Source of the DNA: an uncultured Anaeromassilibacillus sp.
Lineage (GTDB): Bacteria > Bacillota > Clostridia > Oscillospirales > Acutalibacteraceae
Direction of reading: 5' to 3'
Length of the DNA stretch: 8,982 nucleotides
Assembly (NCBI GenBank): GCA_945988865.1
Contig: CAMFTQ010000020.1
Coordinates: forward strand, 1 to 8,982
Shown here: positions 1 through 7,143 of the stretch, piece by piece
Layout: each line of letters opens with the position of its first letter
Numbering within the stretch: position 1 is the first letter of the stretch
Made by a program: the position numbers and the translations under genes
Notes under the pieces: model-generated
What the model was told of the DNA's origin: nothing
Databases searched by the model: none
Seen by the model: only the letters and a program-made list of their open reading frames with translations

Positions 1-992
1 ACGCAAACGTATCAATCTTTGTACCGCACAACGGCTGTCCTCATCAGTGCAGCTTCTGTAATCAGAAAAGCATCACAGGCAAAAACTCTCAGCCACACAA
101 GGACGATGTTGTAAAAGCGATTGAAACAGCAATAAATTCTTTAAAAGAAAATACACATAACGCTGAGATAGCCTTCTTCGGCGGCAGCTTTACGGCTATC
201 GACAAAGAATATATGACAGAGCTTCTTGATGCAACAGCACCCTATATCGACCGCTTCAAGGGTATTCGCATTTCAACAAGACCTGACTGTATTGATGATG
301 AAATTCTGTCTTTTCTAAAAAAATACAAGGTAACGTCAATAGAGCTTGGCGCACAGTCTATGTGCGATGATGTGCTTTTTGCTAACAACAGAGGTCACAG
401 CTCACAGGACGTTATAAGCGCATCACAGCTTATCAAGAAATACGGCTTTTCCTTAGGCTTGCAGATGATGACGGGGCTTTTTAAAAGCGATGTTCAAAAG
501 GATATTTACACAGCAGAAAAGTTTTCTGAGCTAAAGCCTGATACAGTACGAATTTACCCGACTGTCGTTATGAAAAACACGTATCTTGCACAGCTTTTTG
601 AAAGCAAAGAATACACTCCCTACAGCTTTGAAGCTACAGTAAATCTTTGCTCACAGCTTTTGGTCTTTTTTGATAAATTAAACATAAAGGTAATACGCCT
701 TGGCTTGCACCACAGCGAAACGCTTGAAAGCGATATGATAGCAGGCTGTTATCATCCGGCATTTCGAGAAATCTGCGAAAGCAGAATAATTTATCAAAAA
801 GCAACAGATATAATCAAAGACAAAAAAATACCACAGGGCAATATAAGTATTACAGTAAACAGCAAGTCAGTTTCAAAGCTCTGCGGTCAGAAAAGATGCA
901 ACATTAAAGCACTTGAAAATAACGGCTACTTCCCGAAAATCATTCAGGATAACAGCTTAAAAGAAAACGAAATTATAATAGAACCGAGATGA
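1..992 (+). CDS. Elp3-like radical SAM protein, 5' end outside window
   Basis: The reading frame is already open at base 3 and runs to TGA at 990-992, giving 329 residues with only the extreme N-terminus missing. Near the start is VPHNGCPHQCSFCNQ, whose C-x3-C-x2-C cysteines (codons at 36, 48 and 57) would bind the [4Fe-4S] cluster that cleaves S-adenosylmethionine. FFGGSFTAI follows (about 175-201), resembling the glycine-rich SAM-binding strand. An RGHS segment and LGLQMMTGL further on resemble the Elp3-type core. The C-terminal part fits a radical-SAM C-terminal domain, but the protein ends without room for the acetyltransferase (GNAT) domain of true Elp3. Elp3 modifies wobble uridine in tRNA; whether this short form does so is unknown, so I give no substrate. 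Short Elp3-like proteins commonly sit just upstream of smc in Clostridia. The stop lies 4 bases before the smc start, suggesting translational coupling. A first ATG at 213 is internal, because the cysteine motif lies before it. Confidence 0.85.
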   Translation, partial: ANVSIFVPHNGCPHQCSFCNQKSITGKNSQPHKDDVVKAIETAINSLKENTHNAEIAFFGGSFTAIDKEYMTELLDATAPYIDRFKGIRISTRPDCIDDEILSFLKKYKVTSIELGAQSMCDDVLFANNRGHSSQDVISASQLIKKYGFSLGLQMMTGLFKSDVQKDIYTAEKFSELKPDTVRIYPTVVMKNTYLAQLFESKEYTPYSFEATVNLCSQLLVFFDKLNIKVIRLGLHHSETLESDMIAGCYHPAFREICESRIIYQKATDIIKDKKIPQGNISITVNSKSVSKLCGQKRCNIKALENNGYFPKIIQDNSLKENEIIIEPR

Positions 993-996
993 AAAA

Positions 997-3900
997 ATGC
1001 TTCTGAAATCATTAGAGCTGCAAGGCTTTAAAACCTTTCCCGACAAAACAAAATTAACCTTTGACAAGGGCATAACGTCTGTAGTAGGCCCTAACGGTTC
1101 CGGTAAAAGTAACATAAGCGACGCTATCCGCTGGGTTCTGGGCGAGCAGTCACCAAAGAGCTTGCGTTGTTCAAAAATGGAGGACGTAGTTTTTAACGGC
1201 ACAGACAAAAGAAAGCGTCAGGGCTTTGCCGAGGTAACGCTCACTATTGAAAATAAAGACAGGTTTCTGCCCTTTGACGGTGACGAGGTTGCCGTTACAA
1301 GACGTTTCTACCGAAGCGGAGAAAGCGAATATCAGATAAATAAAGCCGCCGTCAGACTAAAGGATATTCACGAGCTTTTTATGGATACAGGTCTTGGACG
1401 TGACGGCTATTCAATGATCGGTCAGGGTAAAATCGACAGCATCGTTTCATCAAAAAGCGAGGACAGGCGAGAAATCTTTGAAGAAGCCGCAGGTATTTCA
1501 CGCTACCGCTACAGAAAAACAGAAGCAGAACGAAAGCTTGCAAGAAGTGAGGAAAACCTTGTCCGTCTGCGTGATATTGTAGCAGAGCTTGAAAGCAGAG
1601 TAGGCCCTCTGAGAACTCAGGCTCAAAAGGCAGAAGCGTTTTTAGAGTACAGCAAAGAAAAGCAGGGACTTGAAATCGCACTCTGGCTTGACACCTTAGA
1701 CAAATCCTCAGCAGTGTTAAAACAGCAGGAGGATAAAATTGCAATAGCAAAAGCACAGCACGAGGAAGCAGAAAGCACACTGCAAAAAATAGCTGACGAA
1801 ACTGAGCAAATCTTCCTCAAAAACGGTGAGCTTTCAGCAGAAATTGACGAGCTTCACAGAGCAATTTCTTCTTATGAGGAGGAAATAAGCTACAAGCGTT
1901 CATCAATTTCAGTCGCACAAAACGATATTCTGCATAACAAAGAAAACTTAATAAGACTTCAAAACGAAATAGCAGAGGCTGAAACATCAAAGCAGGATTT
2001 ACAGGAGCAAATTGCAGAAAAAGAGAAAAAAATTAAGTATCACAACAGCGTTATTTCAGAAAAGCAAGCAGAGTATAATGATGTATCAGAGAAACTAAAT
2101 AACATTAACATAACGTCAGGTCGCTCCGGTGATTTATTACAAGAGGTAACAGCAAGGCTATCAGCACTTACAGCTCAGGCGGCAGACTATAAGGTCGCAC
2201 AGATGACAGGCGAATCCTCAATTTCAGAGCTGACGCTGAGAAAATCATCACTAAAGGAAAGTAAAGCCTCAAAACAACAACAGCTTGCACAGCTCAATCA
2301 GATGGAGAAGGAGTACAAGGACTCTGTTTCAGACACACAGAACAAAATATCTTCTTTAACAAATTCAATTTCAGGACTAAAAATCAAGCTTGCAAGCAGG
2401 CAAAAAAAGCGTGACGAGCTGAAAGTACAATCCGACAAGCTAAACCTTGACACACAAGAAAAGCTAAGACGTGCAAAGCTGCTTGAGGACTTAGAGAGAA
2501 ACCTTGAAGGCTTTTCAAACAGCGTAAAGACTGTTATGAATATGTCAAAAAACGGTCTGTTAGGCGGTATCCATGGCCCTGTTTCACGTGTTATTGACGT
2601 GCCTAAGCAGTACACCGTAGCCATTGAAATAGCATTAGGTGTTGCTATGCAGAATATTGTAACCTCCACACAGGAGGATGCAAAACGTGCAATTACAATG
2701 CTAAAGCAAAAGGACTCCGGACGTGCAACATTTCTCCCGATTTCAACAATCAAGGGCAGAGAGCTAAACGAAAGCGGTCTTGACGACTGCTACGGCTTTA
2801 TCGGCATAGCTGCTGATTTATGTAGCTGTGACGAGCAGTATAAGGGAATACTTTACTCGTTGCTTGGCAGAATTGTAATAGCAGATGATTTAAACTGTGC
2901 TGTCGCAATAGCCAACAAATACAGCTACAGATTTAAGGTTGTTACACTTGACGGACAGGTTGTAAACGCAGGCGGTTCGCTTACAGGCGGTTCATTAGGC
3001 AAAAAGTCGGGACTGCTCACCAGAACGGCAGAAATTGCAGAAATCAGAAAGCAGGCGCAATTACTGACAGAGCAATCGCAAAAGGTAGTCGCAGAGCTTA
3101 AAAAATCAGAAGAGGAATACAGCTTTTTAGAGGGTACAATCATTGCATCACAGGGTGATTTATCGCTTGAAAACAGCAATCTTGCAAGAATTGAGGCAGA
3201 GTATAGAGCCTGTCAGAATGAAATAAACTCTGTAAAAAATCAGATAGCAGAAATAGACAGCGAGTATTCAGCCTGTGAAAATAAAATAGCTTTATTTTTG
3301 CAATCTAAAAATGAAGCGTCAGAAAAGCTTGTTGAAATCTCATCAAAAATATCAGAAGCTGAAAGCGAGATTGACAGCATCTCCGGCGACAGAGCAGTTC
3401 TATCTGAAAAGCGGGAACAGTTGTCAGAGCAGCTGCAAAATCTAAGGCTTGAAATCGTCACTTATGAAAAGGACATTGATGCGTTAAAGTCAGAAATTGA
3501 TTCCGCAAAAGCGTTGGGCGAAAATCAACAGCAAAGAAAAGAAACAGCTCAAAGTGAAATCAACAGAATTAACAAGCGTTCTGTAGAAACAACAAAGCTG
3601 ATTTCAGACTTAGAAAACGAAACAAATGCGATAAGTGCAAAAATTGATAAGTGCAAAGAAAAAATAAACGAGATAAACGAAATAAAAACACAGCTTGAAA
3701 AGCAGACGATTCAGCTAAGACTGCTCACCAGAACGGCAGAAATTGCAGAAATCAGAAAGCAGGCGCAATTACTGACAGAGCAATCGCAAAAGGTAGTCGC
3801 AGAGCTTAAAAAATCAGAAGAGGAATACAGCTTTTTAGAGGGTACAATCATTGCATCACAGGGTGATTTATCGCTTGAAAACAGCAATCTTGCAAGAATT

Positions 3901-5280
3901 GAGGCAGAGTATAGAGCCTGTCAGAATGAAATAAACTCTGTAAAAAATCAGATAGCAGAAATAGACAGCGAGTATTCAGCCTGTGAAAATAAAATAGCTT
4001 TATTTTTGCAATCTAAAAATGAAGCGTCAGAAAAGCTTGTTGAAATCTCATCAAAAATATCAGAAGCTGAAAGCGAGATTGACAGCATCTCCGGCGACAG
4101 AGCAGTTCTATCTGAAAAGCGGGAACAGTTGTCAGAGCAGCTGCAAAATCTAAGGCTTGAAATCGTCACTTATGAAAAGGACATTGATGCGTTAAAGTCA
4201 GAAATTGATTCCGCAAAAGCGTTGGGCGAAAATCAACAGCAAAGAAAAGAAACAGCTCAAAGTGAAATCAACAGAATTAACAAGCGTTCTGTAGAAACAA
4301 CAAAGCTGATTTCAGACTTAGAAAACGAAACAAATGCGATAAGTGCAAAAATTGATAAGTGCAAAGAAAAAATAAACGAGATAAACGAAATAAAAACACA
4401 GCTTGAAAAGCAGACGATTCAGCTAAGACATCAGGAGCGTGACAAAACCTTTGAGCGTGAAAACATCGGCAGAGAGCTTGCAAGACTTGAAGAAAGAAAA
4501 ATAAGCCTGCAAAAGCAGTATGACGACATTATCGCAAAGCTGTGGGAGGAATACGAGCTTACACGCAGAGAAGCAGAAGAAATATCAATAAAAATTGACG
4601 ATATTAAAACAGCTCAAAAGCGATTAAACGAGTTAAAGCAGAAAATCAAGTCGCTCGGCAGTGTAAACGTATCTGCAATCGAGGAATACAAAGAGGTTTC
4701 AGAGCGTTACGAGTTTTTAAGCGCACAGGTCAAGGATGTTGAAAAGTCTAAAAACGAAATCGAAAGGCTCATAACTGACCTTACAAAGCAAATGAAAGAA
4801 GTTTTTGTTGAGAGCTTTTCTCAAATCAACACAAACTTCACAGCTACCTTCAAGGAGCTTTTCGGCGGCGGAACAGCCAGCCTGTCGCTTTCAGACCCCG
4901 AAAATATCCTGACAAGCGGAATTGATATTATAGTTCATCCGCCGGGCAAAATTGTAGTTCACCTTGAAGCCTTGTCGGGCGGTGAAAAGGCGCTCGTTGC
5001 TATTGCACTCTATTTTGCCATTATGAAGGTAAGACCTGCACCGTTTTGTGTTATGGATGAAATTGAAGCGGCGCTTGACGATGTAAACGTAGAACGCTTT
5101 GCACAGTATATGCGCCGAATGACTACAAAAACGCAGTTTATCACAATAACGCACAGACGTGGTACAATGGAAGAAGCTGACGTTCTCTACGGCGTTACAA
5201 TGCAGGACGAGGGCATTTCAAAAATGCTTGAGCTAAGAGCCTCTGAGGTTGCCGCAAAGCTCGGTATAAAAAGTAATTGA
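997..5280 (+). CDS. smc: Chromosome segregation ATPase SMC with internal 236-residue tandem duplication
   Basis: SMC is the core of the Smc-ScpAB condensin. It forms a dimer that entraps and organises DNA near the origin using ATP. The N-terminal head holds Walker A GPNGSGKS (31-38), an R-loop-like SLRCSKM (Arg57) and Q-loop IGQGKID (Gln143). An N-terminal coiled coil runs from about 170 to 518. The hinge spans about 520-668 and ends in GGSLTGGS (659-666). A C-terminal coil follows, then the C-terminal head with signature LSGGEKA (1326-1332), Walker B VMDEIEAALDD (Asp1354, presumed catalytic Glu1355) and a switch histidine in ITITHRRGTM. All ATPase motifs are intact. Length is 1427 residues against about 1190 in the family; the excess is exactly a repeated block, 673-908 = 909-1144. 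ATG 997 gives the typical N-terminus MLLKSLELQGFKTF. Only a weak purine stretch precedes it, so coupling to the upstream gene is likely. ftsY follows 15 bases later, the usual Firmicute order. Identity is certain; whether the long form is real and functional is not. Confidence 0.97.
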   Translation: MLLKSLELQGFKTFPDKTKLTFDKGITSVVGPNGSGKSNISDAIRWVLGEQSPKSLRCSKMEDVVFNGTDKRKRQGFAEVTLTIENKDRFLPFDGDEVAVTRRFYRSGESEYQINKAAVRLKDIHELFMDTGLGRDGYSMIGQGKIDSIVSSKSEDRREIFEEAAGISRYRYRKTEAERKLARSEENLVRLRDIVAELESRVGPLRTQAQKAEAFLEYSKEKQGLEIALWLDTLDKSSAVLKQQEDKIAIAKAQHEEAESTLQKIADETEQIFLKNGELSAEIDELHRAISSYEEEISYKRSSISVAQNDILHNKENLIRLQNEIAEAETSKQDLQEQIAEKEKKIKYHNSVISEKQAEYNDVSEKLNNINITSGRSGDLLQEVTARLSALTAQAADYKVAQMTGESSISELTLRKSSLKESKASKQQQLAQLNQMEKEYKDSVSDTQNKISSLTNSISGLKIKLASRQKKRDELKVQSDKLNLDTQEKLRRAKLLEDLERNLEGFSNSVKTVMNMSKNGLLGGIHGPVSRVIDVPKQYTVAIEIALGVAMQNIVTSTQEDAKRAITMLKQKDSGRATFLPISTIKGRELNESGLDDCYGFIGIAADLCSCDEQYKGILYSLLGRIVIADDLNCAVAIANKYSYRFKVVTLDGQVVNAGGSLTGGSLGKKSGLLTRTAEIAEIRKQAQLLTEQSQKVVAELKKSEEEYSFLEGTIIASQGDLSLENSNLARIEAEYRACQNEINSVKNQIAEIDSEYSACENKIALFLQSKNEASEKLVEISSKISEAESEIDSISGDRAVLSEKREQLSEQLQNLRLEIVTYEKDIDALKSEIDSAKALGENQQQRKETAQSEINRINKRSVETTKLISDLENETNAISAKIDKCKEKINEINEIKTQLEKQTIQLRLLTRTAEIAEIRKQAQLLTEQSQKVVAELKKSEEEYSFLEGTIIASQGDLSLENSNLARIEAEYRACQNEINSVKNQIAEIDSEYSACENKIALFLQSKNEASEKLVEISSKISEAESEIDSISGDRAVLSEKREQLSEQLQNLRLEIVTYEKDIDALKSEIDSAKALGENQQQRKETAQSEINRINKRSVETTKLISDLENETNAISAKIDKCKEKINEINEIKTQLEKQTIQLRHQERDKTFERENIGRELARLEERKISLQKQYDDIIAKLWEEYELTRREAEEISIKIDDIKTAQKRLNELKQKIKSLGSVNVSAIEEYKEVSERYEFLSAQVKDVEKSKNEIERLITDLTKQMKEVFVESFSQINTNFTATFKELFGGGTASLSLSDPENILTSGIDIIVHPPGKIVVHLEALSGGEKALVAIALYFAIMKVRPAPFCVMDEIEAALDDVNVERFAQYMRRMTTKTQFITITHRRGTMEEADVLYGVTMQDEGISKMLELRASEVAAKLGIKSN
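3011..3718 (+). repeat. Tandem repeat copy 1 (708 bp, inside smc)
   Basis: This is the first copy of a perfect direct repeat with a period of 708 bases. It starts in the codon for Gly672, six residues after the hinge motif GGSLTGGS, and covers SMC residues 673-908 of the C-terminal coiled coil. The left boundary is set by G3010 versus A3718, where the match fails. The segment is rich in Glu, Lys, Gln, Ser and Ile with heptad-like spacing, as expected for coiled coil. It contains three cysteines (in YRAC, YSAC and DKCK contexts). There are no inverted ends, transposase or recombination site at its borders, so it does not look like a mobile element. Confidence 0.98.
3719..4429 (+). repeat. Tandem repeat copy 2 (708 bp plus 3-base GAC overhang, inside smc)
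   Basis: This is the second copy, abutting the first with no spacer. Read against copy 1 at an offset of 708, every base agrees, synonymous positions included, and 4427-4429 (GAC) continue the match until A4430 differs from T3722. The total repeated tract is therefore 3011-4429 = 2 x 708 + 3. The trinucleotide GAC occurs at both edges and at the junction (3011, 3719, 4427). The copy encodes residues 909-1144; the junction reads QTIQLR-LLTRTAEI, and the exit reads QTIQLR-HQERDKTF. Because 708 is a multiple of three, the frame is kept through both copies. With zero divergence, sequence alone cannot say which copy is the original. Confidence 0.98.
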
Positions 5281-5281
5281 T

Positions 5282-5290
5282 AAAGGAAGG
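5282..5290 (+). promoter_or_regulatory. Ribosome binding site of ftsY
   Basis: AAAGGAAGG lies five bases before ATG 5296, a strong purine-rich Shine-Dalgarno site within the 15-base smc-ftsY gap. It supports the ftsY start and lets ftsY be translated independently of smc on the same transcript. Confidence 0.8.
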
Positions 5291-5295
5291 TTTTT

Positions 5296-6210
5296 ATGGG
5301 ATTTTTCAGTAAAATAAAAGAAGGCTTAAAAAAGACAAGAGATACAGTTGTCAATCAGATTGACTCTATGCTCAAATCCTTTACAAAAATTGACGAGGAA
5401 TTATTTGAAGAGCTTGAGGAGCTTCTTGTAATGGGTGACGTAGGCGTTAACACCGCCCACCGTATGTGCGAGCAGATAAAATCAGAGGTCAAAAAACAGG
5501 GCATAACAGATCCTACAGAAATCCACAGACTTCTTGAAAAAACTGCCGCCGATATGCTCAGAGGCGGTGAGGAGCTTGCAGTTTCTACAAAGCCGTCTAT
5601 AATTCTTGTCATAGGTGTAAACGGCGTAGGCAAGACTACCACAATAGGCAAGCTTGCAAATAATTTCCGCAAAGAGGGCAAAAAGGTAACGCTCGGCGCT
5701 GCAGATACATTTCGTGCCGCAGCTATAGACCAGCTTGAAATCTGGGCAAAAAGAAGCGGAGCAGATATTGTAAAGCAAAAAGAGGGCAGCGATCCGGCAG
5801 CCGTTGTTTTTGACTCAATATCCTCTGCAAAGGCAAAGGGCAGCGACATAATAATCTGTGACACAGCCGGCAGACTTCACAACAAAAAGCACCTGATGGA
5901 CGAGCTTGCAAAAATCAACAGAATTATCGACAGAGAACTGCCTGATGCCGATAAGGAAATTCTGCTTGTGCTTGACGCCACAACAGGTCAGAACGCAGTA
6001 AATCAGGCAGAGCAATTCAGAAATGCAACAGGCATTACAGGTATAGTACTTACAAAGCTTGACGGCACAGCTAAGGGCGGAGTTGTTCTTGCTATTAAAG
6101 AAGGCTTAGGTATCCCTGTAAAATATATCGGAGTAGGCGAGCAGATTGACGATTTACAGCCGTTTAATGCCGATGATTTTGCAAAGGCTCTTTTTGAACA
6201 AAATAAATAA
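5296..6210 (+). CDS. ftsY: Signal recognition particle receptor FtsY
   Basis: FtsY is the membrane-associated GTPase that docks the SRP (Ffh plus 4.5S/6S RNA)-ribosome complex and hands nascent membrane proteins to the Sec translocon. At 304 residues it has a short basic, amphipathic-looking N-terminus (MGFFSKIKEGLKKT), an N domain to about 95, and an SRP-type G domain. Visible GTPase motifs are G1 GVNGVGKT (107-114), DTFRAAA (137-143), DTAGR (189-193) and TKLDGTAKGG (253-262). The closing GVGEQIDDLQPF (279-290) is typical of FtsY/Ffh. FtsY rather than Ffh is indicated by the missing methionine-rich M domain. The acidic A domain of enterobacterial FtsY is absent, as usual in Firmicutes. All key residues appear intact. 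The gene directly follows smc behind a strong ribosome binding site, and the next gene starts 21 bases downstream. Confidence 0.97.
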   Translation: MGFFSKIKEGLKKTRDTVVNQIDSMLKSFTKIDEELFEELEELLVMGDVGVNTAHRMCEQIKSEVKKQGITDPTEIHRLLEKTAADMLRGGEELAVSTKPSIILVIGVNGVGKTTTIGKLANNFRKEGKKVTLGAADTFRAAAIDQLEIWAKRSGADIVKQKEGSDPAAVVFDSISSAKAKGSDIIICDTAGRLHNKKHLMDELAKINRIIDRELPDADKEILLVLDATTGQNAVNQAEQFRNATGITGIVLTKLDGTAKGGVVLAIKEGLGIPVKYIGVGEQIDDLQPFNADDFAKALFEQNK

Positions 6211-6215
6211 TTCTT

Positions 6216-6222
6216 GTGAGGA
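6216..6222 (+). promoter_or_regulatory. Ribosome binding site of the rdgB-like gene
   Basis: GTGAGGA is followed by nine bases before ATG 6232. It lies in the 21-base gap after ftsY and supports the chosen start. Confidence 0.65.
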
Positions 6223-6231
6223 ATAAATATT

Positions 6232-6846
6232 ATGTCAACCGACAGCAAAACGTATATTTTAGCTTCAAACAACAAACATAAATTAGTTGAGCTAAAGCGT
6301 ATCTTAGAGCCTCTCGGAATAAACGTAGTGACGGCAAGGGATATGAATATAGCTCTTGATGATGTAGAAGAAACAGGTACAACCTTTGCCGAGAATGCTC
6401 TTATAAAGGCAAAAGCCACATCAGAAAGAACAGGCTTGCCGGCTATTTCTGACGATTCCGGACTTTGCGTAGACGCATTAGACGGCAGACCGGGAATATA
6501 CTCTGCCCGCTACGCAGGAGAAAACGCAACAGACAAAGACAAAATAAATAAACTGCTTGACGAAATGACTAAAGTACAAAGCGAGCAAAGAACGGCTCAC
6601 TTTAAATGCTCAATCTGCTGTTATTTCCCTGATGGAAATATAATAGAAGCCACAGGAGTATGTAACGGTACTATCGGCTTTGAGCCTGTAGGCGAGGGCG
6701 GTTTTGGCTATGACCCTGTTTTTATGGTGGGCGAAAAATCCTTTGCACAGCTTTCAAGCGAAGAAAAGGATAAAATAAGCCACAGAGGTAACGCACTAAG
6801 AAATCTAAAAGAAAAATTAACCGACTTTTTGGAGGGAAACAAATGA
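6232..6846 (+). CDS. rdgB: XTP/dITP pyrophosphatase (RdgB/HAM1 family)
   Basis: This enzyme hydrolyses non-canonical purine triphosphates (XTP, ITP, dITP) to the monophosphate and pyrophosphate, keeping deaminated bases out of DNA and RNA. The 204-residue protein has family length. Recognisable parts are the N-terminal LASNNKHKLVELK (10-22) with the S-N-x-x-K nucleotide-contact motif, TTFAENALIKA (50-60), the acidic metal-binding stretch ISDDSGLCVDAL (72-83) followed by GRPGIYSARYAG, FGYDPVF (158-164), and the C-terminal SHRGNALRNL (183-192), which in the family contacts the base and phosphates. All appear intact. The start at 6232 has a good Shine-Dalgarno site and places the SNxxK motif close to the N-terminus, as expected. 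Its TGA overlaps the next start in an ATGA, implying coupled translation with the YhbY gene. The substrate assignment rests on family membership. Confidence 0.95.
   Translation: MSTDSKTYILASNNKHKLVELKRILEPLGINVVTARDMNIALDDVEETGTTFAENALIKAKATSERTGLPAISDDSGLCVDALDGRPGIYSARYAGENATDKDKINKLLDEMTKVQSEQRTAHFKCSICCYFPDGNIIEATGVCNGTIGFEPVGEGGFGYDPVFMVGEKSFAQLSSEEKDKISHRGNALRNLKEKLTDFLEGNK
6831..6836 (+). promoter_or_regulatory. Ribosome binding site of yhbY
   Basis: GGAGGG lies inside the last codons of the rdgB-like gene, six bases before ATG 6843. It supports the overlapping start at the ATGA junction. Confidence 0.75.
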
Positions 6847-7142
6847 TAACAAGCAAACAAAGAGCATATCTGCGTTCACTTGCAAACCCGATAGACACAA
6901 TCATTATGGTAGGCAAGGGCGGACTGACAGATGCAATAATAAAGCAGACAGACGATGCGTTGACAAAGCGAGAGCTTATAAAGGGCAAGGTGCTTGAAAC
7001 AGCCTACACTACGCCAAAGGAGGTTGCAAACGAAATTGCCGAAAAATTAGGCGCAGAGGTCGTTCAGATTATCGGCACAAAGTTTGTACTCTACAGAAGA
7101 AACGAGGACGAACCGCAAATCGTTTTGCCGAGGGCAAAATAA
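6843..7142 (+). CDS. yhbY: YhbY-family CRM-domain RNA-binding protein
   Basis: This is a small protein (99 residues, about the family norm) made almost entirely of one CRM (YhbY) domain. The N-terminal helix region MITSKQRAYLRSLAN is typical. The GxxG-type loop VGKGGLTD (23-30) is the presumed RNA-contact site, and the C-terminal strand IGTKFVLYRRN (77-87) is also conserved. Family members associate with pre-50S ribosomal particles and are thought to help large-subunit assembly; the B. subtilis counterpart is yqeI. The start overlaps the preceding stop by four bases and has its own GGAGGG. nadD begins one base after its TAA, reproducing the Firmicute order yqeI - nadD - yqeK - rsfS. The exact RNA target cannot be told from sequence. 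Confidence 0.93.
   Translation: MITSKQRAYLRSLANPIDTIIMVGKGGLTDAIIKQTDDALTKRELIKGKVLETAYTTPKEVANEIAEKLGAEVVQIIGTKFVLYRRNEDEPQIVLPRAK
7130..7134 (+). promoter_or_regulatory. Ribosome binding site that decides the nadD start
   Basis: GAGGG, within the final codons of yhbY, lies nine bases before ATG 7144. It favours 7144 over the in-frame ATG at 7084, which is buried inside yhbY and would add 20 residues unlike any NadD N-terminus. Confidence 0.7.
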
Positions 7143-7143
7143 T

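Noticed and set aside
213..992. A shorter radical SAM gene beginning at ATG 213.
   Set aside because: The same frame is open from base 3 and already contains the C-x3-C-x2-C cluster motif at 36-59 and the GGSFT motif, so 213 is an internal methionine and the true start lies upstream of the window.
3240..4169. Two identical 73-codon open frames on the minus strand (3240-3461 and 3948-4169) suggesting a duplicated small gene.
   Set aside because: They are antisense shadows of the duplicated smc block, with low-complexity Ser/Phe-rich translations and no ribosome site.
3011..4429. The smc repeat as an inserted mobile element or intein.
   Set aside because: The unit has no transposase, terminal inverted repeats, target duplication or intein splice residues, and its translation is ordinary SMC coiled coil.
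5281..5295. A terminator or promoter between smc and ftsY.
   Set aside because: The 15-base gap holds only a Shine-Dalgarno site and a short T-run next to the start codon, with no stem.
5355..6419. Several minus-strand open frames of 66-169 codons opposite ftsY and the rdgB-like gene.
   Set aside because: They lie opposite strongly conserved genes, have Ser/Cys/Phe-rich compositions typical of reverse-complement shadows, and show no recognisable domain.
7084..7143. A 20-residue N-terminal extension of nadD from ATG 7084.
   Set aside because: It lies wholly inside yhbY, has no similarity to NadD N-termini, and ATG 7144 has a GAGGG at suitable spacing and gives the canonical start just before FGGSFNP.
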